64,000 bases of DNA from Archilochus colubris (Eukaryota > Chordata > Aves > Apodiformes > Trochilidae). Shown piece by piece: positions 37,049 through 49,797 of this stretch. The notes below the pieces were generated by a model. That model made no database searches. It saw only the letters and a program-made list of their open reading frames with translations, and was not told the DNA's origin. The stretch is from contig CM041084.1 in NCBI GenBank assembly GCA_023079485.1, positions 18,938,609 to 19,002,608 of the forward strand. Reading direction: 5' to 3'. Position 1 is the first letter of the stretch, and every line of letters begins with the position of its first letter. The translations under genes were made by a program, and so were the position numbers.

Positions 37049-40000
37049 CAAGTAATAGCTGCATATTTATTCTAGCCTAGCCTCTTATTTAGAGCAGTCA
37101 CTCTAAAAGTGCTTCAGACTTCGATGATTCAGACCCTAGGCTCTTTTGGTAGGTGAAGTCAATTTAAGGTGCCTTAAGAGAGCAGAAGAGAGAAGAAAAT
37201 AACTACAGACAAGAAGACTAATGCTTTTCAGACATCTCACAGAGAATAATGTCTTGGTTTTTAGACTATTATCTGTCATTAACCATCCAAGGTAAGGAAA
37301 AGTCTTGGTCTTAAGTGCTATTAAGTGTTAGGATACTTGCAGGTGAGAAGTACATTTGGATCTTCATAGGCAAAACAAAGTGTCCAGTTCCTTCATAGGT
37401 ATCATAATGACTAATTATGTGTGTCTTGAGAACCCCAATAGATCAAGTCTCCTGAAAGATGAAGGAGCATGTAGTCTTAGCAGAAATCAGACATGCCTAG
37501 ATCCAGTTCAGAAATAAAACTTGGAGACTGAAAGTTCCTATTTTTCATGCTTTTTTTTTGTTACAGGAAAACCTAGGATTTTTGGAATTAAGCTGTGGGG
37601 AGTTCTGGTGAAAATTCTAGATATGTGTCTTATTGCTAAGCGAGATGTTGTGTTACTAAATAACATTTGATAACAAAGAAAAAAAACGTCAAAAACTGGA
37701 CAGGCATAAAATTTGTGTTACAGTCTCTTTCTGAAGTATTTATTTATTGCTATCCATATCCACGTGGGCACACAAAGTAGTGCATTTAACACATTGCACA
37801 TATGGTCTTAGATTTATTGTAGCACAATAATTCTCTTAGCAGATTCTGGATGTTATTAACAGTATGAAATATAAGGGGAAATGATACAAAAGTGTCTTTC
37901 AAGTTTGCTTTAAGCAACACTAGTTTTGATCTGTGATTCTTCATAGTAAAAAAAGTTGCTAAATACAGGAAATACATATCCTCAGAATTAACTTCACATG
38001 AATGTGTTGTCCCATTGACATTAATGGGACAGTGTGTGCATGTAAAATCAAGCACAGCTGTTTATGTGCAGAATCAGTGCTCTGTGTATTTATCTTTGCT
38101 CCCTTGATAATAATTAAGATTATTAATTGACTTCAGAACACGTTTCTATTTCATGGGTGTTTTGGTATGAAGTGTATTTCATATTCTCCAGTGCTGTAAA
38201 TTATTGCCCTTTTCCTGAATTAGCATTTTTTTTTTTGGTGTGTGTGTGCTTGTGCTTTCAACATGTCTCTTAATATAGGAGATATTTTGGAAAACTCTTA
38301 GAAAAACACTCAGTGATAGATAGTAGAATGCTTAATAACCAAATAAGAGATTCTTCTTCCCTGTCCATCACATTAAGGTGTCTGCATAAACCAGATCAGA
38401 CTTCCAAACTTAGCTTGAGTGTTTCCTTTGTTTGAACTGCCTTACAGACAGGGACTCTTAGCTCCTTGTTCATTTTGGTGTTTACCCAGAAATGTAACTG
38501 CTCAAGTTTTGAAGTTACTGATCTCGACCTGTACTAGCAGTTGGCAAAGACCTTAGCTATACCAATTTGTAAATGGACAGAAAAGAAACAATTGAATCTC
38601 TTGCAGGAGACTTGAAAAATTTTCTCAGAGGTGCCATCTATCAGGAAGATCCGTAGGTAATAGGATGGTGACTGGTGGTTTACTTTGACACAGTTTTGTT
38701 TATTATAGGACACACAAAGTAGTGAAAAAAACCTCAAAGCATCAGTTGAACACTACCCAATGGGCAAGCTCTTTTTTTCCCTTCTCTCTGTTCTAACCTG
38801 CTCCTTGGTATATGACAGAATAGTAGGTAGACAGATTGTGTTGGTCAGGTTGATTTATAGCATTGTTAACTGCTCTTTTTCTGTTTATCAAGAAAGTTTC
38901 AATTGAACTCGTTCTGTGAATGTTCTTGTAGTTGAGCAAGTCCTGTACAAGCTGTGCTTGACTCTTATTTAGTGGTTTGGAGGACTGTGTCCTAAATACT
39001 GAAATATTTTTTTTTTTAATGCCTGGAGGTCTAAAGTTTCTTTCTCACTCAAGCTCAAAGCTACACTTGACCATTTGCAGTCTCGCCCTTCAATAAACAT
39101 GAGACATTTACCACTGCAAACACTGTCAGTCCTATTAACTCACCATGTCTTTCGGAATTCAGCAATAAATTGGATTCTGGAGCTGGTTCTGTCCACAGCA
39201 TTACCTTTATCCTAACCATCTTTTCTCTGATTAGTATTCATACCACTGTGTTAAATTTGCAAGTCCGAATCAGTTAATCAACCTGCTGGAGAAGTCATTA
39301 TAAAGCCCTGTGGACCTTGCTGTCTGAAGCACTATAAAGACATTTCTGTCCAGGTTCAAGAAGCACGTTCTGCCAGAGGTGAAAGTCCTATGTAAAGTTA
39401 GTCAGGGGTCACAGTGATGACATTATCCTGAAGCTTAGAGTTCGCTTATTCCTAGGGTCTGAGGAATTGTAATTGCAGCTTGGCTTACTCACATGTTCTT
39501 TAAAGCTTTTTTGTCTCACCAGGAAGACTGGAGAGCAGTCAGGATAGCTGGGGGTACAATCAGATGCAGAGGAGGTATTTGGAGGAAAAGGACTGTAGAA
39601 CATTATTAATTCCTAAATTCTTCGAATCTGATGACATCAGGAAATGGGCTGTTGCCAGAAGCTTAACTTCTCCTTGTACTGACGGAATTGGAAAAGCCTA
39701 CATAACTGAAATATGATGCTTACAGAAATCCATGAACAGAAATCTCCTGTTTAGCTTCATATAATGGTGATTTTGTAATGATTAAGACCAGCTTTAGGGT
39801 TGGCAAAAGAGTTTGGATTCAGAAAAACAGCATCTGATGAATAGGCTTGTTGCTGTTTTTTGCAGAGGTCACCAAGCTGAGGTAAGTGTGGTGGAAACCA
39901 AGGCCAGTGTTGTCTGGTGAAAAAGGTGATGCACTGGGATCACTGTGTCATGGTCAAATTGCAGGTTGGGCAAGAAAACATGAGCATGGGGAATTGTTTT

Positions 40001-40876
40001 CTTTCTAGGTCAGGGACTCCATTCCTTGTGAAGTTGTCTGTTTTTGTCCTCTTAGCAGAGGAGTTCTGTCACTTGGAGGTGGTTGCTCTTTGTAAATTCT
40101 CCCAAGAGGGAATAATCCCATGCAAAGTTTTGCTGTTTAAAAGTTAACTGTGGTTTAACATGTGTTAATTTGCTCCTAAAGTGGAAAGAGACAAATAACA
40201 AGTATAAATTGTCTTGTTGCAAGGTTATGTTCCATTTTAGTGGGAACTGGAAGAACTCAGTGCCTTGCTGGATCAGTAGTTTAATATCTGCAAATGGGAT
40301 AGATAGTGAGCCAAGTGGAGCGTATCCTGTTCATCAGGGGAATTTCAGCAACACTGAGCACTCCTAGGCTGAGAACTGTTTTTCCAGGGTAAAGAAGTCA
40401 GTCCTATTGCTGACCCAATTTACACAAGGGTGGGCCAGACCTTCTGAGAAGACCTTCCTGAGAGCAAGGATGGACAAAAATTTCTTAGCTCTTTTTGCCT
40501 GCCTCATCTGAAGTGAAATACTGCCTATTAAGTAAATGATTTGTCAGTGACATTAGTGTATGAAATTTGTATAAAAAAGCTAGTACAGAAATGCATCTTG
40601 CCAGTTCCTTTGCTTAATCCTGTTGTTTGTGTACAAGAAAGATTCTTGGAGTAGTATGAGATCAATGAGATCATGTCTTTTGACTGAGAACTCCACAGAT
40701 CCACAAAATGCTTACACAGATTTACCTTTAGACTGCTTATTTGAATGGTTATATTTAAAAGTCAAAAGCTCATTAATAAAGAGGTTAATAATTTCACTTT
40801 AAAGAAGTTATTTGGGAATGTTTTATTTTGGAAAAAAATCTGCTTCACATAATGTCCCAAAAGTATCAAATGAGAG

Positions 40877-40920
40877 TTACACTGCCATGACAGTGTAATG
40901 ACACAAACATTGTGTCATTA
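40877..40920. repeat. Two overlapping perfect hairpins
   Basis: TTACACTG (40877-40884) pairs exactly with CAGTGTAA (40891-40898) around a 6-nt loop. TAATGACACAA (40896-40906) pairs exactly with TTGTGTCATTA (40910-40920) around the 3-nt loop ACA. The two stems share the bases TAA at 40896-40898, so they are partly alternative. This is directly visible in the sequence; biological meaning is unknown. Confidence 0.85.
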
Positions 40921-43900
40921 GGTGTTCTTCCAAGCTGTATAATTCTGAAGTGTGAAAAGGCTAATCTGATATGCATTCTAGTTTTTTTAATACATAAGTA
41001 TTTTGATACTGGAGCATTACAGATCTCTGAGAAAACCCATTATCCAATATTTATGCAAAGCTGGGTGGATATTCTGTCATCCTTCTGCAAGCTTTACTTC
41101 ATGTTGCTGGACCTTACGCAGCGATAATACCCGGACAGCACTCACTTGTATAATTTACAGAGAGATTATGTATTCCCTAAATTGGGTGGACTGCAGGCAG
41201 GGCAAGGATGCTGCTAGGGAAATAAAGACAAAATGGGCTTTCTCTTTTGTTCCCTTGCTAGATTTTTAATAAAAAATGCATTACTTCTGGTATTTAAATA
41301 AATTAAGGAGCAGCTGTAAGAGATCACTTTTGTAACACTCAGCAAGGCGTTTGATATTTGCAGACATAAAAGTCTTAGAATATCCATTAAAAACATGAAA
41401 AATTAATGTGATACTTTGTGATCCAGGTCAAGCAAAGTTTGAGGGGAGCTGTAAAACCTGTTACTAGACCAGCTGATATAATGAGAAGATACAGAAAATT
41501 TAAGAGGCATGAAAACATTTCAAATTTTTGAAATATAAGGTGTCAACCTTCAAATGCTAAGTATTGGTGGAAAATATTTGCTCAGAACGTAACTTGCTTA
41601 TATTCAATTAGACACTGAGAAAAAAGCTTGTTATCATCAGGTAAGCAAGACACTCTAAAGGAATATAGCAAGGGGAGAGCCCAGGTGGTGCTGACAGGGA
41701 GCGAAGATGAAATTATTTTTCCTATGTACACTCATTGGTTAGTTTGGAACTGAAAAGGTAAAAGAGAAAATCACAGTCTGACACAAAAGAAGAATTTTTT
41801 TTGGGTGTGTCTTCAATTTTTAATGTTCAGGGCATTTAGACATTTGACTTCCTGTGCAGTACAACCAAACTAGAACACAGGTTACCCTTTCTGTAACTTA
41901 CTGTGCAATAATAATACCATGTTTGGATATATCAAAATAGATATTTTTAAGCAGAAAAAGCTGTCATCTTTGATATGGTTAAAAAGAGCTTATGAACTTC
42001 CAGAGGCTATGCACATTTGACATACACATTTCTAGGGACTAGAAGAATTGATGATATAGAGGATCACAGGGTTAAAAAAATAATTGTCAATCAGTTTTAT
42101 TAAAGACCTGTGTACTGGATGTATGCCAGACAAAATTTAGTTCTCCCTAGAGTTGCTGAAGAAGAGTTTTTAGAAACTGCATACTATCCAAGTTGTTTTT
42201 TTAAACTCACCAATAAACTCATCAATTCCATTGGGTTTTCTGTATGAAAAATATAATAGTCTTGTAGAAAACCAAAACTCTTTCCCCCCAGTGGAACTTT
42301 CTTCTAAACTGAACTCTCAAGTTGTTCTGTGTGACACCAGGTAAAGAAACCAATGGCTCAAAGTTGGGTCAAGAAGGTACAATAACTAGATGTGTTTCAT
42401 TAACTATTTTGTGTATTAACAGTTTTGAAAACCAACAAAAGAGTTTTACTACCCACCTTATCCCCCTTTTATTTTTCACAAGTCTACAAATGACATAAAT
42501 GTAAGCTCATGGATATGTGTCACTGTCCATTATATTGTCACAAAGGTGTTTGGGATCTGTGTGCATGTAAGTAAAGGGAGATAATGTTATTTCATGTCGG
42601 GGTGGAAGAAGGTTCATCAGAAAGCACTACTTCTAAAGGAACAGAATGTCCTGAGGGACTGGCTCAGCAAAGAAAGATTTAAGCCTTAATCATGTCCATA
42701 TTCTCCTCCTATAGATCTAATAATTTGTCTGATGTATTGAAGTTAGAGTTTTCAGGAGAAAGGAGCAGTAGCTGAGAACTGTCTGAATTTTCAGCTCAGC
42801 CTGGAAAATTCCCTCCAAGTGTCCAGGGAAGTTATGCTCAGCACAGATGGAGTGGTGATATACTGGGCTGGGGGAGCTGCCCAGGCTGTTTGTTCTTCCA
42901 AGTATTTGATTTTGTGAATAGCAATAAAGCCTTTCTCATTGACCTCTGAAGGATTAATTTCTTAATTTACCACTCAGTAGCAAAGAAGCCTGCAGAAAAA
43001 AATTAATGGGTGTGTGTATAATGAATTGCAGTGTTTATAGTTTGTATAAGGCACAAACTCCATAATCTGCTGATTGCAGTTGAATTTGAGAAGTGCTAAT
43101 TCATGAGCTTTGACATTCCAATTATTTTGTTATTAATGCACTCTGCATCCACCTGTAGTGCTGTCTTAGCATCATTTCAGCAGCCCTGCTAAACAACACT
43201 AAAGACAGACAATGAGGAATGCTATATCACTGTGTGTTTTTCTAAAGGAGGGTGTGGGAAATTTAACGAGACTTTAATTTGATTTCAGGTGGCTGCTTTT
43301 CAGACCAGAAGGACAAGGTGTTAAATTTTGCAGACAAAGAAAAGTAGAAAATAAGAAAAATTCTATTCCGTTGGAATTTTCGACTTGTTCAACCGATAAT
43401 TTTTGTGCTTGGCATATTTATCCATAGCTTGCTGCAAATAGCCTAATATTTCTTAAAAGTGTTTGGTCCTCTCTCATTATAAATTATTCTTTTTCCCTCT
43501 GGTGGTTGGATTTAGCCACAAAGATAATTATCCAAGTCACGTTGCCCTGTAATTAAAGGACATGAGAAGGGAAACAAAGGCAGAGGCACCATTACCTGAT
43601 AATGCGTTTCAAGAACTAAGTTTTTGCTGGTTACAGTGAAAGTATTACAGAAACAAAACAATGAAATGACTTTAAAGTTATGACATCCAGACTGTCTAAT
43701 ATGATAATTCCAGTCTACCTTTCTTTGAGTGACTAAAAAACCCAATGCATTTAAAACCAAGTGGGGTTGTCAAAGAGAATGCCTAAATTATCTTGTGTGA
43801 AAGTAACAGCTGCTGCTGTGATTCAGCCAGTCTGCCTATGTCGTGCTAGAGACTGAATGTTCCCAGGCCCTGGGATGTTGCTCTGTAGCATTGAAGTGTA

Positions 43901-46684
43901 CTAGGAATAGAATTGCAAGATGTGAACCTCTTCTAATAGGCCTGCAACCCCCTTGGGCAGGATTTATTTCTCTTCTGAATATGATTTTATTTAATTTAGG
44001 TTTTTTTTTTTTTTTTCTCTGTTAAGACAACCCTAGGAAGAAGAAAAACTTCAAATCACCTCTAGGTTGCCCTATTTTGTCATTTGGCATATGAAGAAAG
44101 AAATGGGAAAACAACATTCTAGATCTTAATGGCAGCACTGGAGATTAATTTTTTCCCCTTTTCACCAAAAGCCGTGAAATATGAGCCTTTGACAACAAAG
44201 GACAGGATTTTCAGTACAGGGACTTACCCCTTCTTGGTGACATTAAAGATTCTGTTTGTAGAAATTTCTATTCTGAACATGTCAGAGTACATCTCTTTAA
44301 GGTAAATACACAAACTAGACAAGTGCTATAGCATGTACTTTTATTTTCTCTGTAATATTTTTAAGCAATTTAGTGCCTTTTTCTTTTTTTAGGTTTTTGT
44401 AAGTAATGAAACTAGGTATATGCGTTATTCTATGGGCTTTTTGTTAGTGCACACAATGGTTACATAATCTTTCCTGGGGCCACTTCTCAAGAAAGTTATT
44501 TGTCCTCCTTGGTCCATGTAATATAAAGATTATTCTTTTCTAGTGTTGAAGTGTTAATATGAACAAACATTTTCATTAACAGGACATAAAAAAATTTAAA
44601 GACCTTTAGACATTTAAAAATGAGATTACTGATTATTTGAGCAATAGTTTGGATTTTTTTTTCCCCAAAGAAATTCCTTTTTGAGAACTTCACTAGTTAG
44701 TTCTTAGTGCAAAGATCAATGTCTCACTTTAGTGGAAAGAAAGAACTCCAGGCATAATATTGCAGTAAGAACTGAATCATTAATATCAACTTCTGTGCAC
44801 TTGTTACCAATCTATTCTAGCTATGTGTGAATAACTGTAATAACCTCTTTTCTGACATTTATGAACATATTATATCAGAACCCCATTTTAGATTTCATTG
44901 ACTTCTTCAAGAACTTGTGATGAGGAAAGCAATTTTCATAGCTTTCTGAAAACCTGCCTTTGTCTGCAGCTGCTCAGTTTGGGAATACTTCTCAAGTTAA
45001 AAACAATACTTACCCTAGTCTAAAAAAACTTGGAGCACTATAATCCGAGAGCACTCAGATCTAAGACTAAATATAGTGGAAAAGTGTCATTTACAAATAT
45101 ATTTAGAATATAATTTTCTCTAAATCATTCTAATTATGATTTGTGATCTTCTGCAACATTTTAAAATAGGTAGAATGATTAATATTTCCTGACTATGTTG
45201 AAAATACCTATGATTAAATGTAAGGGATTAGCAATTGATTGCAATTTAAAGAAAACTACAATAGAAATTATTATCAGATTGTACATATTTTTGACAAGCA
45301 CCATTCAAAATGACTAAAATAATGGAAGCACGCATGCCCCACAAGTTTTACCGTCAATAGCAGAGGAGAAGTTGATAGAAATGATGATAAATCAATAGTT
45401 AGTAAAGAGATGACTGTGTACTGATTATACACTTCAGAAAATTATTTACGGTTTTATGGCTTAGCCAGCCCAGTTATAGAGCATTCTCTATTAGAAAATT
45501 TGAGTGCCCCATGTTCCTTATTAACTGCAAAGCACTCAACAGGAGCACTTTTTACAGTGTAACCCAACCACACCAGATTGCAATGGGGTTCTGATGCACT
45601 CACAGTTGGGAACGAAAATGGTGAACTGGCACCAGTGGCTCACCAGCAGAGGAAAGTGAAGGCACATAACACTGAGCAGTGTTTCCTGGGTGAGGATGTA
45701 GCTTTCTCATGTCTCTTCAGCTTCCATGTTCTCACACCTGAGAAAAAATGAGCCCATTCTGAGAAGGCAGGACTTGGAAATTTCCAGTGGATTGAATCTT
45801 AGTTTCTGGCATGTTTTTGACGTGGTAAAGTTAGGCGTGAGAGAATTTTTTACTCTTGTTATAGTAAATTACGTGAAATAGATGTTTCTGATGACAATTT
45901 TCAGCTTTGGTGATGGAATCATCTTTTTCACTGAACAGAAGAGCTTGACATCAGAAGGACTGGGATAAATACAAGTTAAAGAATTTAATTGACTTTTAAT
46001 CTGAATTTCCAGAACAACACATGAGTTTAGAATTCGAGGCATAGAGAAATGTTATTTGACAGAGAGACAACAATCCTTGTTGCTGTCTCTTTTACTTTGT
46101 GGTAGGACCTCACAAGTTAATTAGGGAAGGTTTTCAGATCTCTTTACTAGTAGATTTTTAGCTAAGCCTGTAAGTTTAGCTAAGCTAGCTTCAGCTAGGC
46201 CTTCCATACCTGTTAGGATAGTGATTTGTCTGGAGGACATGCATTTGTAAATTTATTCTTTACTTTTTTTTTTTTCCTAGCAGAACATTTTTTCCCCTCT
46301 TGATCCAGAGGGCTAGAGGTGTGTGTGATCACATTTGAAGCACTTCCCAACAATTTTGGAACACTGCTGTGCATGGGAAGACCTCTCTTCTTCATGTGGG
46401 AAAGGCTGCTGGTCCCTGCTTGTCCTGAACAAGGGGAAAGTCAGGCAATGTTACTGCTTATGGAAAAAGGAAGAGACCAGGGATTTCTGGGTAGTTCTCA
46501 TGAAGAGGATTTACCATTTTTAGTCTGAGCAGCACTTGAATGAAAAGTGGGAAGTGAAGGAACAGAGCAACACAATGAAATAACTGGTGATAAACTTGGA
46601 AGATTTTTTATGCAATCACAAGTAGATTTTTCAGCCATTCCAAAACATCAGAGGAAGCTGATCTGTGTAACATATTGGAAGCAT

Positions 46685-46728
46685 AAATCTATGTGTTCTA
46701 CTTTACAAATCTATATATTCTATTTTAC
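46685..46728. repeat. Degraded 22-bp tandem duplication
   Basis: Two adjacent 22-bp units (46685-46706 and 46707-46728) differ at three positions, all transitions (two G to A and one C to T from first to second copy). This looks like an ordinary replication-slippage duplication. Both copies lie within a short unrecognised open frame. Confidence 0.85.
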
Positions 46729-47692
46729 AACTCTGAGACCAAGCTGTCCAGGCAGAACAGTCCCAAAATCATGACAGAAAATTCACAGACGATCAGCTAG
46801 ATGTTACTATCCATTTTGGACCTGACTATAATCTCTCAAAAGTCTCTCTACTTCAGCCTAGAGGGACTTAGGATAAAGTCCTAGTTTTCTGGAAGTCAGT
46901 GGCAAAACCTTTGACTCTTGTGTGGCCTAGATTTCACTCTAGTCTCATTAGTAAATCCTATTTTTTTCATGAAGCCTCACCACTGAATATGTAAGAGGAG
47001 TAGGAATTTTAGTAGAAAGCTAAGAATGGGAAACTGTCTCTAGGAGAATGAAAGGCAAAGTAACATATAACCTATATGGTCAGACAGAAGAAGAGAATAC
47101 ATTTCAAGCTGTAGTAAGACTCAAATTTTCTCTGTATTTTATATTTGGAGAGGGGCAGGCAATTGAATTTTTACTTCTCATTTAATGGAATAATGATCTT
47201 CTGCACATTCATAAATATTTTCCACTCTACTAGAGTACTGACTTGAGGCTCATGAGATTCCTGCTGAGCAATGAAAAATAGAAACACAACCTCCTTTTTT
47301 GTTAAATTATCAAAAAGGGAGTTACCCTATAAAGGGTGGGAAGGAAAAAAACAGAAGGCTAAAGAAATAAAGAAACCACACATAACACAGCAGTTATACA
47401 CGATCCCCTGAACTGACCGGTTTCTATCCAGTGAGTTGCAGTTCTCTGCAAACAGGACTTCTTCCTTTTGGAAACGTAGTTCAGAAATGGCAACTGTGAA
47501 TACAATGATAACAGTGAGAGCCTGAGATACTGATTTATATTTTTTTCCTTTGATTTGAGATGTTGTTGGAGAAAGCTCTTGCTTAAAAAGCCCTTCATTA
47601 GGTACTGTTATCTTTTACTGAGACTCACAGGGTGAAGTACGGAAACAGAGATTGACAGCATTTGCTAAGAGCAGTCTTGAGCCAATTCTCAG

Positions 47693-47749
47693 TGTCTGAA
47701 ACAGAAAATCAATCTGAGGATCTGAAAGAGAAAATGAAGCAATTAACAG
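47693..47749 (+). other. Possible 57-nt exon, unassigned
   Basis: A 57-nt segment is preceded by CAATTCTCAG and followed by GTAAAT, so both borders resemble splice sites (acceptor AG, donor GT with a consensus-like ACAG before it). A CTAAG word about 25 nt upstream could serve as a branch point. The segment is open in one frame and would encode about 19 residues, including SETENQSEDLKEKMKQLT, a charged, helix-prone sequence. Its length is a multiple of three with the same phase at both ends, so inclusion would keep the frame. The polypyrimidine stretch is weak and I recognise no protein, so chance is a serious alternative. Confidence 0.2.
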
Positions 47750-49743
47750 GTAAATTGATTCCAAATGATCTACTTCAAAAAGTGGCTATCTCTTCTCAAA
47801 CCTGGGAAGAGCTCTGCTGCTGTTGCCCACAATTCATATTGTCTGATGTTATTAATTTACTACATTAGAGACAGTGAAAGTATGAAAATCTAACATGGAA
47901 GAAGCAGGAAGCAATTATATTTTTTCTTATTTGTTATTTCTTATATTTTTTTTATATGGTAAATACAAGAAATTGCAATTTACTGGTGGAAAATGTCAAT
48001 GTAATTCCCCTAAAAAGAGTCTTACTACATTTGTATTCTGCACAGGTATCAAAACTCTCAGAAACAGCATATGATCAGCTCAAAGAGGAACAACTCCTTT
48101 TGGCCAACCTTTTTTAAAAAGAGATTTTTCTCAATTTGAGATCTAATATCATATTTAATCTCTAGCGAGGTTTTATTTTTTGTATTAAACTGCTGTTTCA
48201 CTAAAATAAAGAAATAATCCTAACGATTTCCTGCAACTCATGTAGAATTTAAAAATCTTTCATGGACACTTACAATGGGTCTCAAAGTTTCCTCAGAAAA
48301 AAAGGAATTTCTGACAGTTTATGTTGGCTGGTGAATGTTAGCCCTGACATTCAAATCAGGTCCAAACTGTTTGGAGTCCATAATTAAAATCAGACATGGC
48401 CTGATGATGATTATCCTCCATAGCTCATTTGAGTTATGGTACCATGGAATCTTCATGCTTGCAAAAAAGATCCTACTTCATCTGTAGGAAAAAATGAACA
48501 AGAAAAATTAAAGACTGTGTGACAAAAAGAGAGCTGACTGCACTGTTCTGGCAGTTTGTTTGGACTTCATTTACAGGTTTAGCTGCAAGGCTCAGACAAA
48601 TAATATATTTGATCTGCACACCTAGATTTAATATGCCACTATTTCAGGTTTCCAGTGGTACAATGGAAGATTGTACTATTACTACTTAAAAGCAAGAACA
48701 ACACTACCACAAGATTCACAGAACATGTGCTGTTGTAAGCATATATAAAAGATGAAAACCATATACACAGATTATATACAGGTATAAAACACATCTAAAG
48801 ATTCACAGGTACAGATTTATAGCATGCAAAATATTTGCTTTTTTGCTAAGGTAAGTGTTCTTAATCCCAGGGAAGTTACCTTGGCTTGTGTCCTGATCAA
48901 GAGGAGAAGGGTCTCTACACAGACCCCCTGATTAGTTGGAGAAGAAGCTCCCTGTTTCCAGCTGACATCTTAGGGGTTTTATTCCTTGATTTATGTGACT
49001 GTGGGAAGGAGTGGATTATACCCTTATCTTTGGGCAGTGTGGCAGACTTTCCTCTTATCTTTATTCATCTGTGGAGGAGGTTCACTTCAATATGTTTTAC
49101 TTTTTATTCCTCTTTTGCTGATTTTGTAGTCATCTGTGTGCACAAGATTACATGCTGAAGCCAGAACCAAAAAACCAAAACCTGTAACTTCTCTTTATCT
49201 TACGTTCTCAGGCAACTTAATAGTGGTTTGGATTGAGACTCAGGGCATGTTATTTGATGAAGGATTTGGGGTTTTGGGTTGTTGACTGATGCAGCACCAC
49301 CTTTTTTGGTCTTTGGCACTAGATATTACTGAAACTTGTTTGGAAACAATGATCTGGACTGTCCATATGGCTGGAAAGCATTTCATTAATCTTCCCTGCA
49401 ATATATAAAAATTGCATTTAGCAATGGTGGGATTAGAAGTGAAAGCATACAAAGCATGACTCTAAACTCATATTTCAAGGAGCGGTTATGAGTCTGCAAT
49501 GTGGGAAAACAATGAGATTGCTTATACCAGAAAATCTTTTAAAATATCTTCCAAAGTGTGTCATCTTTTTTTGGGGTTTTTTTTGGGTTTTTTTGGTGCT
49601 CCAGACTGGGGTGCCCAAACTAGAATGACCTAAGAAAGCAATGAAGCAGTGCACAAGCTTTTGAGTAGAGGTCCTAGATGAAAATAAAAGGAGCTGGAGT
49701 CTGACACAACCCTTGAAAAAAAGTCACATTGTATACATTACAG

Positions 49744-49749
<6 letters not shown>

Positions 49750-49790
<41 letters not shown>
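49750..49790. repeat. (CA)n dinucleotide microsatellite
   Basis: An uninterrupted run of about 20 CA units, bordered on both sides by TATATA. A long pure dinucleotide repeat of this kind is expected to be polymorphic. The minus-strand frame at 49927-49724 contains a Val-Cys run produced by the repeat and is not a gene. Confidence 0.97.

Positions 49791-49797
<7 letters not shown>

Larger units (their letters stand above)
37049..47692. other. AT-rich non-coding DNA, no gene recognised
   Basis: No gene supported. Content: a T run passing into GT dinucleotides near 38227-38248; overlapping hairpins at 40877-40920; a region at about 42960-43760 that may be conserved regulatory sequence (see findings); a T run at about 44000-44017; repeated TTTAGCTAAGC words near 46157-46187; and a 22-bp tandem duplication at 46685-46728. 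Open frames are short and unrecognised. Confidence 0.55.

Noticed and set aside
48886..49158. 90-codon plus-strand frame in slightly GC-richer DNA
   Set aside because: No recognisable domain; hydrophobic stretches are explained by T-rich codons.
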